Assembly (NCBI RefSeq): GCF_900217905.1
Contig: NZ_OBMO01000018.1
Span: 1 to 64,000 of the forward strand
Source: Alloalcanivorax xenomutans
GTDB lineage: Bacteria; Pseudomonadota; Gammaproteobacteria; Pseudomonadales; Alcanivoracaceae
Reading direction: 5' to 3'
Length of the DNA: 64,000 bases
Shown here: in pieces, positions 19,573-28,832 of the stretch
How the letters are laid out: every line of letters starts with the position of its first letter
Position numbering within the stretch: the first letter of the stretch is position 1
Translations under genes and position numbers: made by a program
Notes under the pieces: model-generated
The model's database searches: none
What the model was told of the DNA's origin: nothing
Seen by the model: the letters and a program-made list of their open reading frames with translations, nothing else

Positions 19573-19937
19573 AGGAAGTGTGCCTTCATCATGTCCGGGC
19601 CCCGGCGGCCACCCTGCCCGCCGCCTTGGGCCGATCTCTTTCCTCTCGGCTGCGCTGATTGTACTCTGTAGCCGGCCGGGTTACATAAGAGCCTGCTCAA
19701 GGCCTGTTTAAAGTTTCCACGCCACCGCACCGGAGTTCTTTTCCTTACTGTATCCGGCCCTCTCCGGGTATCCAGGGTAGCGGCTTTCAGCGCCTGGTCA
19801 CGTGTTCGGCGACACTCAAGGGTATGGAAACGCGAAACAAGTTCCAACACATGCCCGAAAGCACGGGGGTTCGGGCCAGAGTCAGGCAAAAGTTCACCGG
19901 GACAACGAGCCGGTGAGTGATTTATGGGGAGGCAGGA
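19573..19937. other. Intergenic region nadE / PP0621-like gene
   Basis: This 365-bp divergent region has no credible gene. It holds a degenerate copy of the dispersed end motif (TAAGAGCCTGCTC at 19686-19698, then GGCCTGTTTA). Two short hairpins precede the plus-strand gene: GCCCGAA/TTCGGGC (19853-19876) and CACCGG/CCGGTG (19895-19915). Their spacing before the ribosome site suggests a structured leader. I see no confident promoter. Confidence 0.5.
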
Positions 19938-20198
19938 ATGGGGCTGATCAAGCTGGTGATACTGGCCGCGCTGATTTACGTGATCTGGCGGCTGGTCAAA
20001 GGGGTCTCCGCCAATCATGCCGCCCGGGGACGCGATCCGCGTCGCTCTTCCCGCACCATCGACAGCGAACGCATGGTCAAATGCCATCTGTGCGGGGTGC
20101 ATGTACCGGAAACCGAAGCCTTCCGTCACCAATCGCTGGACTTCTGCTCCCGCGAACACCGCCGCGAATACCTGGAACACCAGGAAAGCGACGACTGA
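19938..20198 (+). CDS. PP0621-family protein (TM segment plus Cys motif)
   Basis: This small protein of 86 residues has an N-terminal membrane helix (GLIKLVILAALIYVIWRLV), a basic linker, and a C-terminal zinc-ribbon-like part with KCHLCGVHVPETEAF and FCSREHRREYL, giving a CxxC plus a lone Cys and several His. This matches the PP0621 family, of unknown function, which commonly sits before pilS in pseudomonads. The start ATG at 19938 has GGGGAGG upstream. It is followed by pilS after 19 bp and is probably co-transcribed. Confidence 0.85.
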   Translation: MGLIKLVILAALIYVIWRLVKGVSANHAARGRDPRRSSRTIDSERMVKCHLCGVHVPETEAFRHQSLDFCSREHRREYLEHQESDD

Positions 20199-20217
20199 CC
20201 CGGAAACCGCGCCCATC

Positions 20218-21801
20218 ATGACCACGCCTCACGATCAGGCCGGCCTTCCCTGGCCCCCGCCCGGACAGCGCTGGACCCCGGTACGCATTTACAATGTCTA
20301 CCGCATTGCCATCGCCTCGGTGTTGTTGATTCTCCATTACACCCACCAGCAGCCTTCCCTGGGACAGCACCTCCCACTGCTGTTCGAATTCACCATGATG
20401 GCCTATCTGGCCCTGATTGTGATCTCCACGGTGCTTGAATACAGCGAGCGCCTGCCACGCCCCAATTGGGCGCAGTCCTTCGCCTTGATCGTCGACGTGA
20501 TCGCCCTGGGGCTGGTGGTGCACGCCAACGGCGGCCTCGAAGGAGGACTGGCGGTGCTGCTGCTGATCACCGTGGCGGCGGGCAATATTCTGCTGCGTGG
20601 CCGCATGGGTTTTCTGATCGCCGCCCTGGCGACCCTGACGGTCATGTACGAGCAATTCTATTTCGCCACTCAATCCGGCGAGCGGGATCCGTTTTCGCTG
20701 ACCGAGTCCGGCCTGCTCGGCATTGCCTTCTTCATGGTCTCGGTGATCATCCAGCAGATCGCCTCGCGGCTGGAGCGCAGTGAGACCATCGCCGCTGATC
20801 AACAGGTGGCATTGGATCGGCTGGAAGCCCTGAATGAGCAAATCGTCCGGCGTATGCGCACCGGGATTCTGGTATTCGACCGCCACGGGCGCATTCTGCA
20901 GTCCAACCCTTCGGCGGATAATGCGTTCGCCATGGCCATGAGCGGCCAGCCGCTACCGGAGCCGTTGCGGCAACGTCACCAGGCCTGGCGCCAGGCGCCC
21001 CACATTCTGCCGCCGCCCCTGCGCGCCTCGAAGCAGTCGCCGGAGCTGTCCGCACGCTTCGCGCCTCTGGATACCAGCCACGAGCAGTTGACCCTGGTGT
21101 TTCTCGAGGACACCGCGCGCATCGCTCAGGAGGCGCAACAGCTGAACCTGGCTTCCCTGGGACGCCTGTCCGCCACCCTGGCCCATGAGATTCGCAATCC
21201 GTTGAGCGCGATCAATCACGCCACCGAGTTGCTGCGCGAGGATGCTGGCGACGACAGCGACCGCCGTCTGCTCGATATGGTGCGTACCCACGTACAACGG
21301 GTGGACGGCATCATCTCCGATGTGTTGGACTTGTCACGGCGACCACGGGGCCAGGCACAGAGACTGGTCCTCAAGGACGTTCTCGCGGAGATTGCCGCGA
21401 CTTGCCATGAAAACCGCAAGACGCGCCTGCAAATGGACTTGGCCACCGATACCGAGCTGCGTTTTGATCGCGGCCAGCTGATTCAGATACTCGATAACCT
21501 GATCGGCAATGCTTTTCGACATGGGGGGGAACAGGTCCGGGTACGCGTGACCCACGGAGTGCACTCAAAAACCCGCTTGCCCTGGATCGCGGTCAGCGAT
21601 GACGGCCCGGGTATCGGCGAGGAACAGGCACGGCATTTGTTCGAGCCGTTCTTCACCACGCACGCCAAAGGAAACGGTCTCGGTCTGTTCGTGTGCCAGC
21701 AACTGTGCCAGGCCAATCAAGCCAGCCTCAGCCATGAACCGGCTGATCGGGGCGCTTGTTTCATGATTACCTGCGCACATCCGGATAGACAGTTCCAATA
21801 G
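20218..21801 (+). CDS. pilS: Type IV pilus sensor histidine kinase PilS
   Basis: PilS with PilR controls sigma54-dependent pilin transcription. The 527-residue protein has about six N-terminal membrane segments (roughly residues 25-185), a PAS-like sensory region (IVRRMRTGILVFDRHGRIL), then the kinase core. The phospho-acceptor His is about residue 323 in LAHEIRNPLSAINHATELL, the N box is DNLIGNAFRHG, and the G box is HAKGNGLGLFVCQQL (about 483). The ATG at 20218 follows the PP0621-like gene closely. pilR begins two bases after the stop. Confidence 0.93.
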   Translation: MTTPHDQAGLPWPPPGQRWTPVRIYNVYRIAIASVLLILHYTHQQPSLGQHLPLLFEFTMMAYLALIVISTVLEYSERLPRPNWAQSFALIVDVIALGLVVHANGGLEGGLAVLLLITVAAGNILLRGRMGFLIAALATLTVMYEQFYFATQSGERDPFSLTESGLLGIAFFMVSVIIQQIASRLERSETIAADQQVALDRLEALNEQIVRRMRTGILVFDRHGRILQSNPSADNAFAMAMSGQPLPEPLRQRHQAWRQAPHILPPPLRASKQSPELSARFAPLDTSHEQLTLVFLEDTARIAQEAQQLNLASLGRLSATLAHEIRNPLSAINHATELLREDAGDDSDRRLLDMVRTHVQRVDGIISDVLDLSRRPRGQAQRLVLKDVLAEIAATCHENRKTRLQMDLATDTELRFDRGQLIQILDNLIGNAFRHGGEQVRVRVTHGVHSKTRLPWIAVSDDGPGIGEEQARHLFEPFFTTHAKGNGLGLFVCQQLCQANQASLSHEPADRGACFMITCAHPDRQFQ

Positions 21802-21803
21802 CG

Positions 21804-23174
21804 ATGAATGACATAATTCCGCGTGTTTTGGTTGTGGACGACGAAGCGGACCTGAGAGAACTTCTGGTCATCACCCTCGGGCGGATGAAATTGGAAGCAA
21901 CGGCCGCGGACTCCCTGGCCGCCGCCCAGCGGCTGCTGGACCGCGACACCTTTCATCTTTGCCTGACCGATATGAACCTGGGCGATGGCTCCGGTTTACA
22001 GCTGATCCGCTACGCGGCGGAGAAGGCGCCAGACATGCCCATCGCGGTACTCACCGCATTCGGCAACATGGAGACCGCCACCGAAGCGATGAAACTGGGG
22101 GCCTACGATTTCATCGCCAAACCCGTCTCGCTGGACCGGCTGCGGCAGTTAATTCAGGACGGCCTCGGCATCAGCCGCCATGGCGCCGCCAACGGCGGCG
22201 AGGACGATGGTCTGATTGGCCAGTCGCCGGCCATGCAGCATTTGCGACGGCAAATCCGCAAACTGGCACGCAGCCAGGCGCCGATCTACATCAGCGGCGA
22301 ATCCGGCAGCGGCAAGGAAAAAGTGGCGCGCCTGATTCACACGCTGGGGCCGCGCGGTGACCACCCTTTCGTTGCGGTGAACTGCGGCGCCATCCCTTCC
22401 GAACTGATGGAAAGTGAATTTTTCGGTCACCGCAAAGGCAGTTTCACCGGCGCCGTGGAAGACCGCAAAGGCCTGTTCCGGGAAGCGGACGGAGGCACCC
22501 TGTTTCTTGATGAAGTAGCGGATCTGCCTCTGCACATGCAGGTCAAGCTGCTGCGTGCGATTCAGGAGAAAACCGTGCGGCCGGTGGGCGAGTCACGGGA
22601 GTTCAGCGTCAACCTGCGTATTCTTTGCGCCACCCACAAGGATCTCAGCGAGGAAATGCAGGCGGGCCGCTTTCGTCAGGACCTTTACTACCGGCTGAAT
22701 GTCATCGAGGCACACGTACCGCCGCTGCGCGAGCGCCTGGAGGACGTTCCGGCGCTGGTTGAGCATATCCTCTCCCGGCTCGGCATCGCCTGGGATACCA
22801 CGCCGCCCACGCTCAGTAACGGTACTCTGGCGGCGCTGCGCGACTATCCGTTTCCTGGCAACGTGCGAGAGCTGGAAAACGTCCTGGAGCGGGCCATGAC
22901 CCTGTGTGATGGCAACGTTATCGAACCGGCGCATCTGCGGCTACCCAGCCAGACCAGCAGCGAAGCCCCCAGCCAGGGCGGCAGCCGGGATCCGGCTTTG
23001 CCATTGGAGGATTATCTACAGGACATCGAGCGGCAGGAAATTCTCAAAGCGCTGGATGCCACCCACTGGAATCGCACCGCCGCCGCCAAGAAGCTGGGTA
23101 TGACGTTTCGCTCACTGCGCTACCGCTTGAAAAAACTGGCCCTGGATCAGGAAGAAGAGGAAGGCAGCGCGTAA
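21804..23174 (+). CDS. pilR: Type IV pilus response regulator PilR (sigma54 activator)
   Basis: PilR is an NtrC-class activator. The receiver domain has VDDE and the phospho-acceptor Asp56 (LCLTDMNLGDG). The AAA+ domain has Walker A GESGSGKE (about 165-172), the sigma54-contact loop as GSFTGA (the PilR variant of GAFTGA), and GGTLFLDEVADLPL. A Fis-type helix-turn-helix ends the protein (HWNRTAAAKKLGMTFRSLRYRLKKL). All functional residues are present. Its last 28 bases overlap the convergent thiO gene, which is unusual. The likely target, pilA, is not in this window. Confidence 0.95.
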   Translation: MNDIIPRVLVVDDEADLRELLVITLGRMKLEATAADSLAAAQRLLDRDTFHLCLTDMNLGDGSGLQLIRYAAEKAPDMPIAVLTAFGNMETATEAMKLGAYDFIAKPVSLDRLRQLIQDGLGISRHGAANGGEDDGLIGQSPAMQHLRRQIRKLARSQAPIYISGESGSGKEKVARLIHTLGPRGDHPFVAVNCGAIPSELMESEFFGHRKGSFTGAVEDRKGLFREADGGTLFLDEVADLPLHMQVKLLRAIQEKTVRPVGESREFSVNLRILCATHKDLSEEMQAGRFRQDLYYRLNVIEAHVPPLRERLEDVPALVEHILSRLGIAWDTTPPTLSNGTLAALRDYPFPGNVRELENVLERAMTLCDGNVIEPAHLRLPSQTSSEAPSQGGSRDPALPLEDYLQDIERQEILKALDATHWNRTAAAKKLGMTFRSLRYRLKKLALDQEEEEGSA

Positions 23175-24232
23175 AGCGCCGGATCCAGATGGGGCTGCTC
23201 GCCACTCATCAGCGCCGCCAGCAGCGCGGCGCTGGCCGGCGCTGATACCAGACCGTTGCGGTAGTGCCCCAGTGCGGCGTAGACGCCGGGCACGCCGGGC
23301 ACCTCCCCCATATATGGCCAGTCCCGGGCACAGCCGGGGCGCACGCCCGCCCAGTGACTTACCGGCCGTTCTCCGGCCAGAGCCGGCAGCAGCGAGGCCG
23401 CCATTTTTTCCAGCGCCCAGCGCCCCGGCACCGTGGGATACTGGCTGTCATCACCGTCCTTCAGTGTTGAACCCGCCAGCACGGCGCCGTCGGCACGGGG
23501 AATCAGATACCCCTGCTCGGTCAACAATACGGTCGGCACCCGCCCCGGCGCCAACTGATAGAGCAGCATCTCTCCCTTGGAAGGAAACAGCGGCAGGTCC
23601 AATCCGAGCGGACTCAGCAATCGCGGACTCCACATGCCGGCGCTGATCAACACCCGGCTGGCTTGGCATTTCCGCCCATCAGCCAGCGCCACCGCGGCGC
23701 CGCCTCCGGCACGCGGCAGCACCGATACCGCCGGTATTGCTTCGAATCCCACGCCACGGGCCGACAGCCAGGCACGTAACGCCTTGAGGATACGGGGGTT
23801 ACGCAAATTACCCAGGGATGGAAACCATACTCCATCCCGGTCAGTGGCTTCCGGCATCCGCTGGGACAAGCGCTCCGCCGAGCAGGGAAGCCGCCAGCGG
23901 CGCGCCCAGGCCATGGCGTCGGCACGTTCCTGCTCCGCTTCCACCGCTACCCACAGACCGCTTTCGTTGAGGTCCTCGTCCACCAGCCCGGCCTGTCCGC
24001 GTAGCCGTGCGATCAGATTGCGATAACGCTCCGGCGCGTCCACCGTCAGCAGATTCATGGCGTCGGGATACCGCCAGGCGTACAACGGCGACAGGATCCC
24101 GCCGCCGGCCCAGGAAGCCGGCGGAAAGCGGGCCGGCGCGTCAATGACGGTGACCCGGAAGCCCCGGTCGGTGAATTCCAAAGCGCTTAACAATCCGACG
24201 ATACCGCCGCCGACGACGAGCAAATCAGCCAT
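23147..24232 (-). CDS. thiO: FAD-dependent glycine oxidase ThiO-like protein
   Basis: This DAO-family flavoprotein oxidises glycine to the iminoglycine used in thiazole synthesis in ThiO lineages. The N-terminal FAD motif is VVGGGIVGLLSALEFTDRG (residues 6-24) and the FAD/substrate segment near the C-terminus is WAGVRPGCARDWPYMGEVP. Length is 361 residues. The ATG at 24232 is chosen because it starts at the nucleotide-binding strand. No thiamine genes are adjacent, but the pilR-thiO neighbourhood is conserved in Pseudomonas. Its C-terminal codons overlap the pilR 3' end tail to tail. The exact substrate is inferred. Confidence 0.82.
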   Translation of the reverse strand: MADLLVVGGGIVGLLSALEFTDRGFRVTVIDAPARFPPASWAGGGILSPLYAWRYPDAMNLLTVDAPERYRNLIARLRGQAGLVDEDLNESGLWVAVEAEQERADAMAWARRWRLPCSAERLSQRMPEATDRDGVWFPSLGNLRNPRILKALRAWLSARGVGFEAIPAVSVLPRAGGGAAVALADGRKCQASRVLISAGMWSPRLLSPLGLDLPLFPSKGEMLLYQLAPGRVPTVLLTEQGYLIPRADGAVLAGSTLKDGDDSQYPTVPGRWALEKMAASLLPALAGERPVSHWAGVRPGCARDWPYMGEVPGVPGVYAALGHYRNGLVSAPASAALLAALMSGEQPHLDPALYALPSSSS

Positions 24233-24360
24233 AGCAATCAGGGAATATGGACTACAGAAAGAAGAGCAACAGTAGCACAAAGACCACCTTGCCGGGACGG
24301 TAAACTGGCCTCTTGTTGCCACACATCAAAGGCCAGGATGGCCATGGGAGGGACAAGGAC

Positions 24361-24849
24361 GTGCGCGGATTCACACTGGTGGAACTACTGATCACGCTGA
24401 CACTCATGATACTGCTGCTGAGCGCCGGCGTTCACTGGCAAAAAGAGGGGTTACCCCGGCACCGGGTGGTATCGGCCAGCAACCAGGTTTTGGGTCTGAT
24501 CCACTATGCCCGAGCCGAAGCGCTGACACGGGGACCGATCTTTTTATGTGACGGCAGCAGTCACTGTGACCGCTTCCAGACAACCTCTTCACTGCTTTTG
24601 GCGCGGAGCGGGGATGGCATCGCCACCATCACCGATGACGACGTATTCCATCGCCTGGATCTGCCCGAAGGCACCACCCTTACCTGGCGCCGCTTCCGCG
24701 GCACCGCGTTACGTTATGAACGGCGCGGCAACCTGTATTACCAGAACGGCAGTTTCCTCATCTGCAACCAGGGGCAGGGGCGACGTATCGTCATGTCGGT
24801 GATGGGCACTGCTCGCATTGAACCGATCAGCGGAGGTGATTGCCTTTAG
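24361..24849 (+). CDS. fimT: FimT/GspH-type minor pseudopilin
   Basis: The protein has a type IV prepilin signal: a very short leader, then the PilD cleavage site before FTLVELLITL with Glu at +5, and a long hydrophobic helix. The globular part resembles GspH/FimT proteins (LIHYARAEALTRG; SFLICNQGQGRR), and FimT homologues in other bacteria bind DNA for uptake. I place the start at the GTG at 24361, preceded by GGGAGGGACAAGGA. It gives the usual MRGFTLVE leader. A TTG at 24313 is possible but less likely. The gene is convergent with pilE, which ends 29 bp away. Confidence 0.82.
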   Translation: MRGFTLVELLITLTLMILLLSAGVHWQKEGLPRHRVVSASNQVLGLIHYARAEALTRGPIFLCDGSSHCDRFQTTSSLLLARSGDGIATITDDDVFHRLDLPEGTTLTWRRFRGTALRYERRGNLYYQNGSFLICNQGQGRRIVMSVMGTARIEPISGGDCL

Positions 24850-24878
24850 AATACGATCTCAACCCCGCTGCTTTCCCC

Positions 24879-25298
24879 TTACCGCTCCCAACTGGACGTG
24901 GCACTGGGAGTGCAGTCCCCGCCTTTCACCCAACAGGTCTGCCCTTCGCTGTTGAGTTTGAGATTACCGTCCCCCGCCATCCCCGCCCCGGAGCGGGGCG
25001 TGGCGGTGATCAGATAGCTCTGATGATCATTGCTGGTGGCCACCTGAACGTTGTAATAGGCATCCCCGACCAAACCGCCAGCCGTCGCGCCCTCATAGGA
25101 AAAATGGCGGGCCCGATAGGTTTCCAGCGATGCCGCCAGGTCCATCAGCTTACCCTGGTATTCGGCCCGGCGTGTACTGCGCACCTGCTCGGTGTAGCTC
25201 GGGTAGGCGATGGCGGCGAGGATCGCCACCACCACCACCACGATCATCAGTTCGATCAGCGTGAAGCCGGCCATGGAATTCCGAGTCATTCGGTTCAT
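24879..25298 (-). CDS. pilE: Minor pilin PilE
   Basis: This is a type IV pilin-like protein of 139 residues, with the prepilin motif MAGFTLIELMIVVVVVAIL and a C-terminal Cys pair (QTCWVKGGDC) that could form the D-region disulfide. In P. aeruginosa PilE is a minor pilin that links PilY1 and the fimU-pilV-pilW-pilX priming complex to the pilus. The ATG overlaps the pilY1 stop (ATGA), so it is coupled as the last gene of the operon. It could be mistaken for a major pilin, but the position and size favour PilE. Confidence 0.88.
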   Translation of the reverse strand: MNRMTRNSMAGFTLIELMIVVVVVAILAAIAYPSYTEQVRSTRRAEYQGKLMDLAASLETYRARHFSYEGATAGGLVGDAYYNVQVATSNDHQSYLITATPRSGAGMAGDGNLKLNSEGQTCWVKGGDCTPSATSSWER

Positions 25299-28261
25299 GG
25301 TGTCGTTCCCCCTTGCTCAGGCGGGAAATAGGCATTGGCGTCGTTCTTTTCCATGGGGTACCAGCGGCGCTTGCGGAACAGGTTGTAGTTCATGCCGTCA
25401 TCGCCAATAAACTCCAAGCCCACGTTGAAGGACACCCCGCCGCTATCCTCCTCATCATCGCCGCCGCCCCCGTCACCATCACCGCCGCCCCCGTCGGTAA
25501 TTACCGGCACCACGCCCGGCGGGATCGCGGAGGTAATCAGTTTGGTGCCGTCCCAGGAAGCCTCTCCATCGTTGGTGAAGGGCTCCGGCTCCCCGGTGAT
25601 CATGTTGGCCCGATAGGCATAAGCCTCACCGTAACGCACCACACAGGGATCATCGTCCTGGTCCGCATTGGTGGGCACGTAGGTGGTGAACATCACCGAG
25701 TTCTGATAAATGCTCGGAGAGGACATTACCTTTTCACCCGAATTCAGGAAGGTCACGTACCATCCCTTAGAGGACGCGGACGGATCGCTGCTACGGGCAT
25801 TGCGCAGCTCACTCATGGTAATCACATCGGGCTGATTGGTATTTTTGAAGGTACTGTCCGCGAACATGAAGAAGCCTTCGTCGGTGTCCTCGTCCAGAGG
25901 ATGGGCCCGATAGCCGGATCCCACCGCCACGTACAGTGTCTCCTGCAAGCCGTCACGCACATAACCAATGGCCGGTGCCTCATAGAACCTGCGGTGCTCG
26001 CTGTCACCAAAATTGGTCAGCCGCACCACGCCCTTCACCAGGGAACCGGCACCGTCGTTGTTATTGTCAAGATTGACGCGAAACACCTGCCCGCCAAGGT
26101 CGGCGAAGTACAGGTGATCCGCCAGACCATCCAACCGGCCATTCTTCAGGTCCACCACGGCGATGCCTCCCGGCACCGACCATTTCATGCTGTCCACCGT
26201 TGTATGGGCGACGCCGGCATTGGTGTCGGCACCGGCGGACCAGATCAAGTCCCCGGTTTCCGCGTCGACCATATAAATGACATTACCAACACTGTCCTTC
26301 GCCGCCCGCTGACCGGCGGTATCATGATGTTCGGCGTCGTAGCCACCGCCGAATACCAGCACCGTTTTCACCTCACCGTCGATACGTACCCGGGTGATGG
26401 TCGGCGTGGACCAGGTCTGCCCCAGCCGATCGAACCCGCTGCTGGCATTGGCTCCGCTCTCGTCCTTGCCCTGGATCCGCCACATCAGCTCCGGACTGTC
26501 CATGGACGACACATCCAAACCATAGTAGGCGTTTCCGCCCCTGCGCATGCCCCCGAAGATCCACACCTTGTCGGCATCGCCATCTTCCTTGGCGGTACGA
26601 TAAGCCACCCAGGAACCATCCATGCCATAGGGGTCACGAATATTGTCTTCCCGCAAATCAGGAGAGCGGACAAAGTCGTATGCTTTTCTAAGCATTCGAT
26701 CCGGCATGAAAGTGAATTTTTCACGACCATCAGCGGTATCGATGGCGTGCAACATGCCGCCATTGGTGGATACGAAGAGATAGTTTTTCTGGCCGTCCAC
26801 GTCATTGGCGTCGGCTCCCAGCTCATAGTTCACCAGCAACGGCACACTATGCATCGGGTCGGCCCAGAGGCGCTTCAACGCCTCGTAGACTTTCAACTTG
26901 GTGTCGAATTCCGCTACCGGATCGTTGTCCGGAATCCCCATCTGGGCGGGCTGAAGAATGTTTTCCACACGATTTTCGGTAAGCCATTCACCGCCACCGT
27001 TATCACTGTTATTGCCCACATAGATCTTGCGGTCCTGATATTGATCGTTTCTGCCGCGAGCACCACCTTTGGTGACATCCGGGCCATCAGCTTCCGTGGG
27101 CGTCCAATAACTCCAGGCCGAGTCGCGGAAATAGCCGGTGCTGGCATCCACCGCGGAGGCACCATTCTTATCCACGACTTCACTGCCGTCCTTGCGATAA
27201 CGTTTCAAATTGCCGGGCCAGACCGAACTTTTAGATGGCTTGAAAACGGCATAGTAAAGCTGGTTCAGGTGTTCCAGCCGGTTGTTCTGGTTTACCGCCA
27301 CCCCCGGCGATGTAATGGTCTGGGAGTCTTCCGCGATGAGGTTAAGAATGTCATTGAATTCGGCGGCCAGTTCTTCTGCATCGTTGGCAAGACGCACCCT
27401 TTCCGTGCCTCCGGCAACAGCCACTGACGTCATGTTTCTTACCTGGGATGAAGTCTCGCTGACACCAAAGGCCACCTGCCAGGTCTTTACCGCGCGCTCC
27501 TGACTATTGCTGTTGCTCGCCAGCCACCCGGCCAGTTGTTCCTGACAACTGTACGAACCGTTGCAATACCCTCCCGCGATATTCCTCACCGAATCGTAGT
27601 CGGTATCCTGAGTCGGATCGCCGTCGGTCATGACAATGATGTGGTTGCTTTCGCACTGGTTATTTATATTCATCGGTGACTGATAGCTATCATCGCTAAC
27701 CCAGTCCCAGTCGCGGCAACTGCCGTTGGAGAAGTAGCGCACACACTGGTAATGCATGTTCACTGCCACCTGAGGTTTGTCCTGGGAAGCCTCTCCATAT
27801 ACGGCATATGTGGTGGGGCTCAGTCCCATCATGTAGCGGGCCATCTCTGAGTAGGCTTCCATAGTGGGGGTATTCGATGTACCAGAAAGACCATTGACCA
27901 GGGACTTGACCTCGCCGCGAGCAGTGCTGTCCATATCGCTGACCGGATAGAACACATAGCCGCCGTAGCCATTGCGGTCATAACCACCATTGAACTTGCC
28001 AACGCCCACTCGAACCCCTTCACCCAGCCCATCAATAACCTGGGTAAAAGCCTCTTTCAATTGCGACATTTTGGTCGGACTGCCCTGTTCCATACTCCCG
28101 GAGGTGTCGATCAGGAACAATACGTTGGCAATCTGTTCGTTCTCGTCGTTGCCGACACCGGCGCGGGAGAAATAGATTTCCGTGTCGTCCGCGTAAAGCG
28201 GCGTCGGTGCCAACAACAAGGCAACCAGTAACAAGCCTGACTTGACAATATTCTCGAGCAT
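25295..28261 (-). CDS. pilY1: Pilus tip adhesin / assembly protein PilY1
   Basis: This is a large tip-associated protein of 988 residues with a signal peptide (cleavage about after YADD). Its N-terminal von Willebrand factor A domain carries the MIDAS motif DTSGS at residues 52-56. The C-terminal half is the conserved beta-propeller, including a DNNNDG calcium loop (about residue 730). Short Asp-rich stretches (DQDDDPC; GGGDGDGGGGDDEE) are low-complexity. PilY1 proteins promote pilus extension, adhesion and surface sensing. The ATG at 28261 has GGGGGAG directly upstream. The 13-codon extension is rejected. pilX precedes it by 19 bp. Confidence 0.93.
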   Translation of the reverse strand: MLENIVKSGLLLVALLLAPTPLYADDTEIYFSRAGVGNDENEQIANVLFLIDTSGSMEQGSPTKMSQLKEAFTQVIDGLGEGVRVGVGKFNGGYDRNGYGGYVFYPVSDMDSTARGEVKSLVNGLSGTSNTPTMEAYSEMARYMMGLSPTTYAVYGEASQDKPQVAVNMHYQCVRYFSNGSCRDWDWVSDDSYQSPMNINNQCESNHIIVMTDGDPTQDTDYDSVRNIAGGYCNGSYSCQEQLAGWLASNSNSQERAVKTWQVAFGVSETSSQVRNMTSVAVAGGTERVRLANDAEELAAEFNDILNLIAEDSQTITSPGVAVNQNNRLEHLNQLYYAVFKPSKSSVWPGNLKRYRKDGSEVVDKNGASAVDASTGYFRDSAWSYWTPTEADGPDVTKGGARGRNDQYQDRKIYVGNNSDNGGGEWLTENRVENILQPAQMGIPDNDPVAEFDTKLKVYEALKRLWADPMHSVPLLVNYELGADANDVDGQKNYLFVSTNGGMLHAIDTADGREKFTFMPDRMLRKAYDFVRSPDLREDNIRDPYGMDGSWVAYRTAKEDGDADKVWIFGGMRRGGNAYYGLDVSSMDSPELMWRIQGKDESGANASSGFDRLGQTWSTPTITRVRIDGEVKTVLVFGGGYDAEHHDTAGQRAAKDSVGNVIYMVDAETGDLIWSAGADTNAGVAHTTVDSMKWSVPGGIAVVDLKNGRLDGLADHLYFADLGGQVFRVNLDNNNDGAGSLVKGVVRLTNFGDSEHRRFYEAPAIGYVRDGLQETLYVAVGSGYRAHPLDEDTDEGFFMFADSTFKNTNQPDVITMSELRNARSSDPSASSKGWYVTFLNSGEKVMSSPSIYQNSVMFTTYVPTNADQDDDPCVVRYGEAYAYRANMITGEPEPFTNDGEASWDGTKLITSAIPPGVVPVITDGGGGDGDGGGGDDEEDSGGVSFNVGLEFIGDDGMNYNLFRKRRWYPMEKNDANAYFPPEQGGTTP

Positions 28262-28280
28262 GACTCCCCCCCGCTCGTGC

Positions 28281-28832
28281 TTAGTTTTCCGTGTCCACAT
28301 TAAAGTCGGACGACGACACCATCCCGCGTTTCAGCGCTTCCAGCATGTGATGATTGTTTACTGAAAAGTCATCGATCTCCGCCTCCCCCAGAATTTCAAA
28401 GGTGAAATCGACCACCAGCGTATTATTGCCGGACATACTCAACTGTCCTCCGGAAACCGCCCTCATGCCCTCCTGACGAATCCGGGACCCGGCGCGCACC
28501 AGTCCTCTTGAATCCATACGGTCCGTACTGGTGCAGGCCCGCACGGCCGCGGTCGCCGCTCCACCCACCAAACAGCGCTGCCCCACCGAGCCGGTCAAGA
28601 ACGGCTGTAATTGCGCGCTGCTCATGCCATACAAACTGGTAAAGGCTTCGTTCACCGCCGATTCCGCCCCTTCAAACGCCATTGCGTCCACTTGGGTTCC
28701 GGTGGCGATTTTGCTGCTGAACATGCTGGTTTTCATGGCGGTGATGCCCAGGATCGAGACGATCACCAGAATCATCAGAGCGACCAGAAGAGCGGCGCCA
28801 CGCTGCGAATTGTAGTGTGTTATCGACATCAT
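28281..28832 (-). CDS. pilX: Minor pilus assembly protein PilX
   Basis: PilX-type minor pilin of 183 residues. The N-terminus has a PilX_N domain (QRGAALLVALMILVIVSILG) with a hydrophobic helix and the EGAESAVNEAF segment. The globular part has a Cys pair (QRCLVGG; VRACTSTD). With FimU, PilV and PilW it forms the complex that primes pilus assembly. Its ATG overlaps the pilW stop by one base. A second ATG follows immediately, and either could be used. Confidence 0.87.
   Translation of the reverse strand: MMSITHYNSQRGAALLVALMILVIVSILGITAMKTSMFSSKIATGTQVDAMAFEGAESAVNEAFTSLYGMSSAQLQPFLTGSVGQRCLVGGAATAAVRACTSTDRMDSRGLVRAGSRIRQEGMRAVSGGQLSMSGNNTLVVDFTFEILGEAEIDDFSVNNHHMLEALKRGMVSSSDFNVDTEN

Noticed and set aside
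24879-25298. Major pilin PilA
   Set aside because: The gene is the last of the fimU-pilY1 operon and translationally coupled to pilY1, which is the PilE position; no sigma54 promoter precedes it.
25313-27427. Open frame of 704 codons opposite pilY1
   Set aside because: Long because of codon bias in the opposite gene; no signal peptide, no family motif, and the minus-strand PilY1 is unmistakable.
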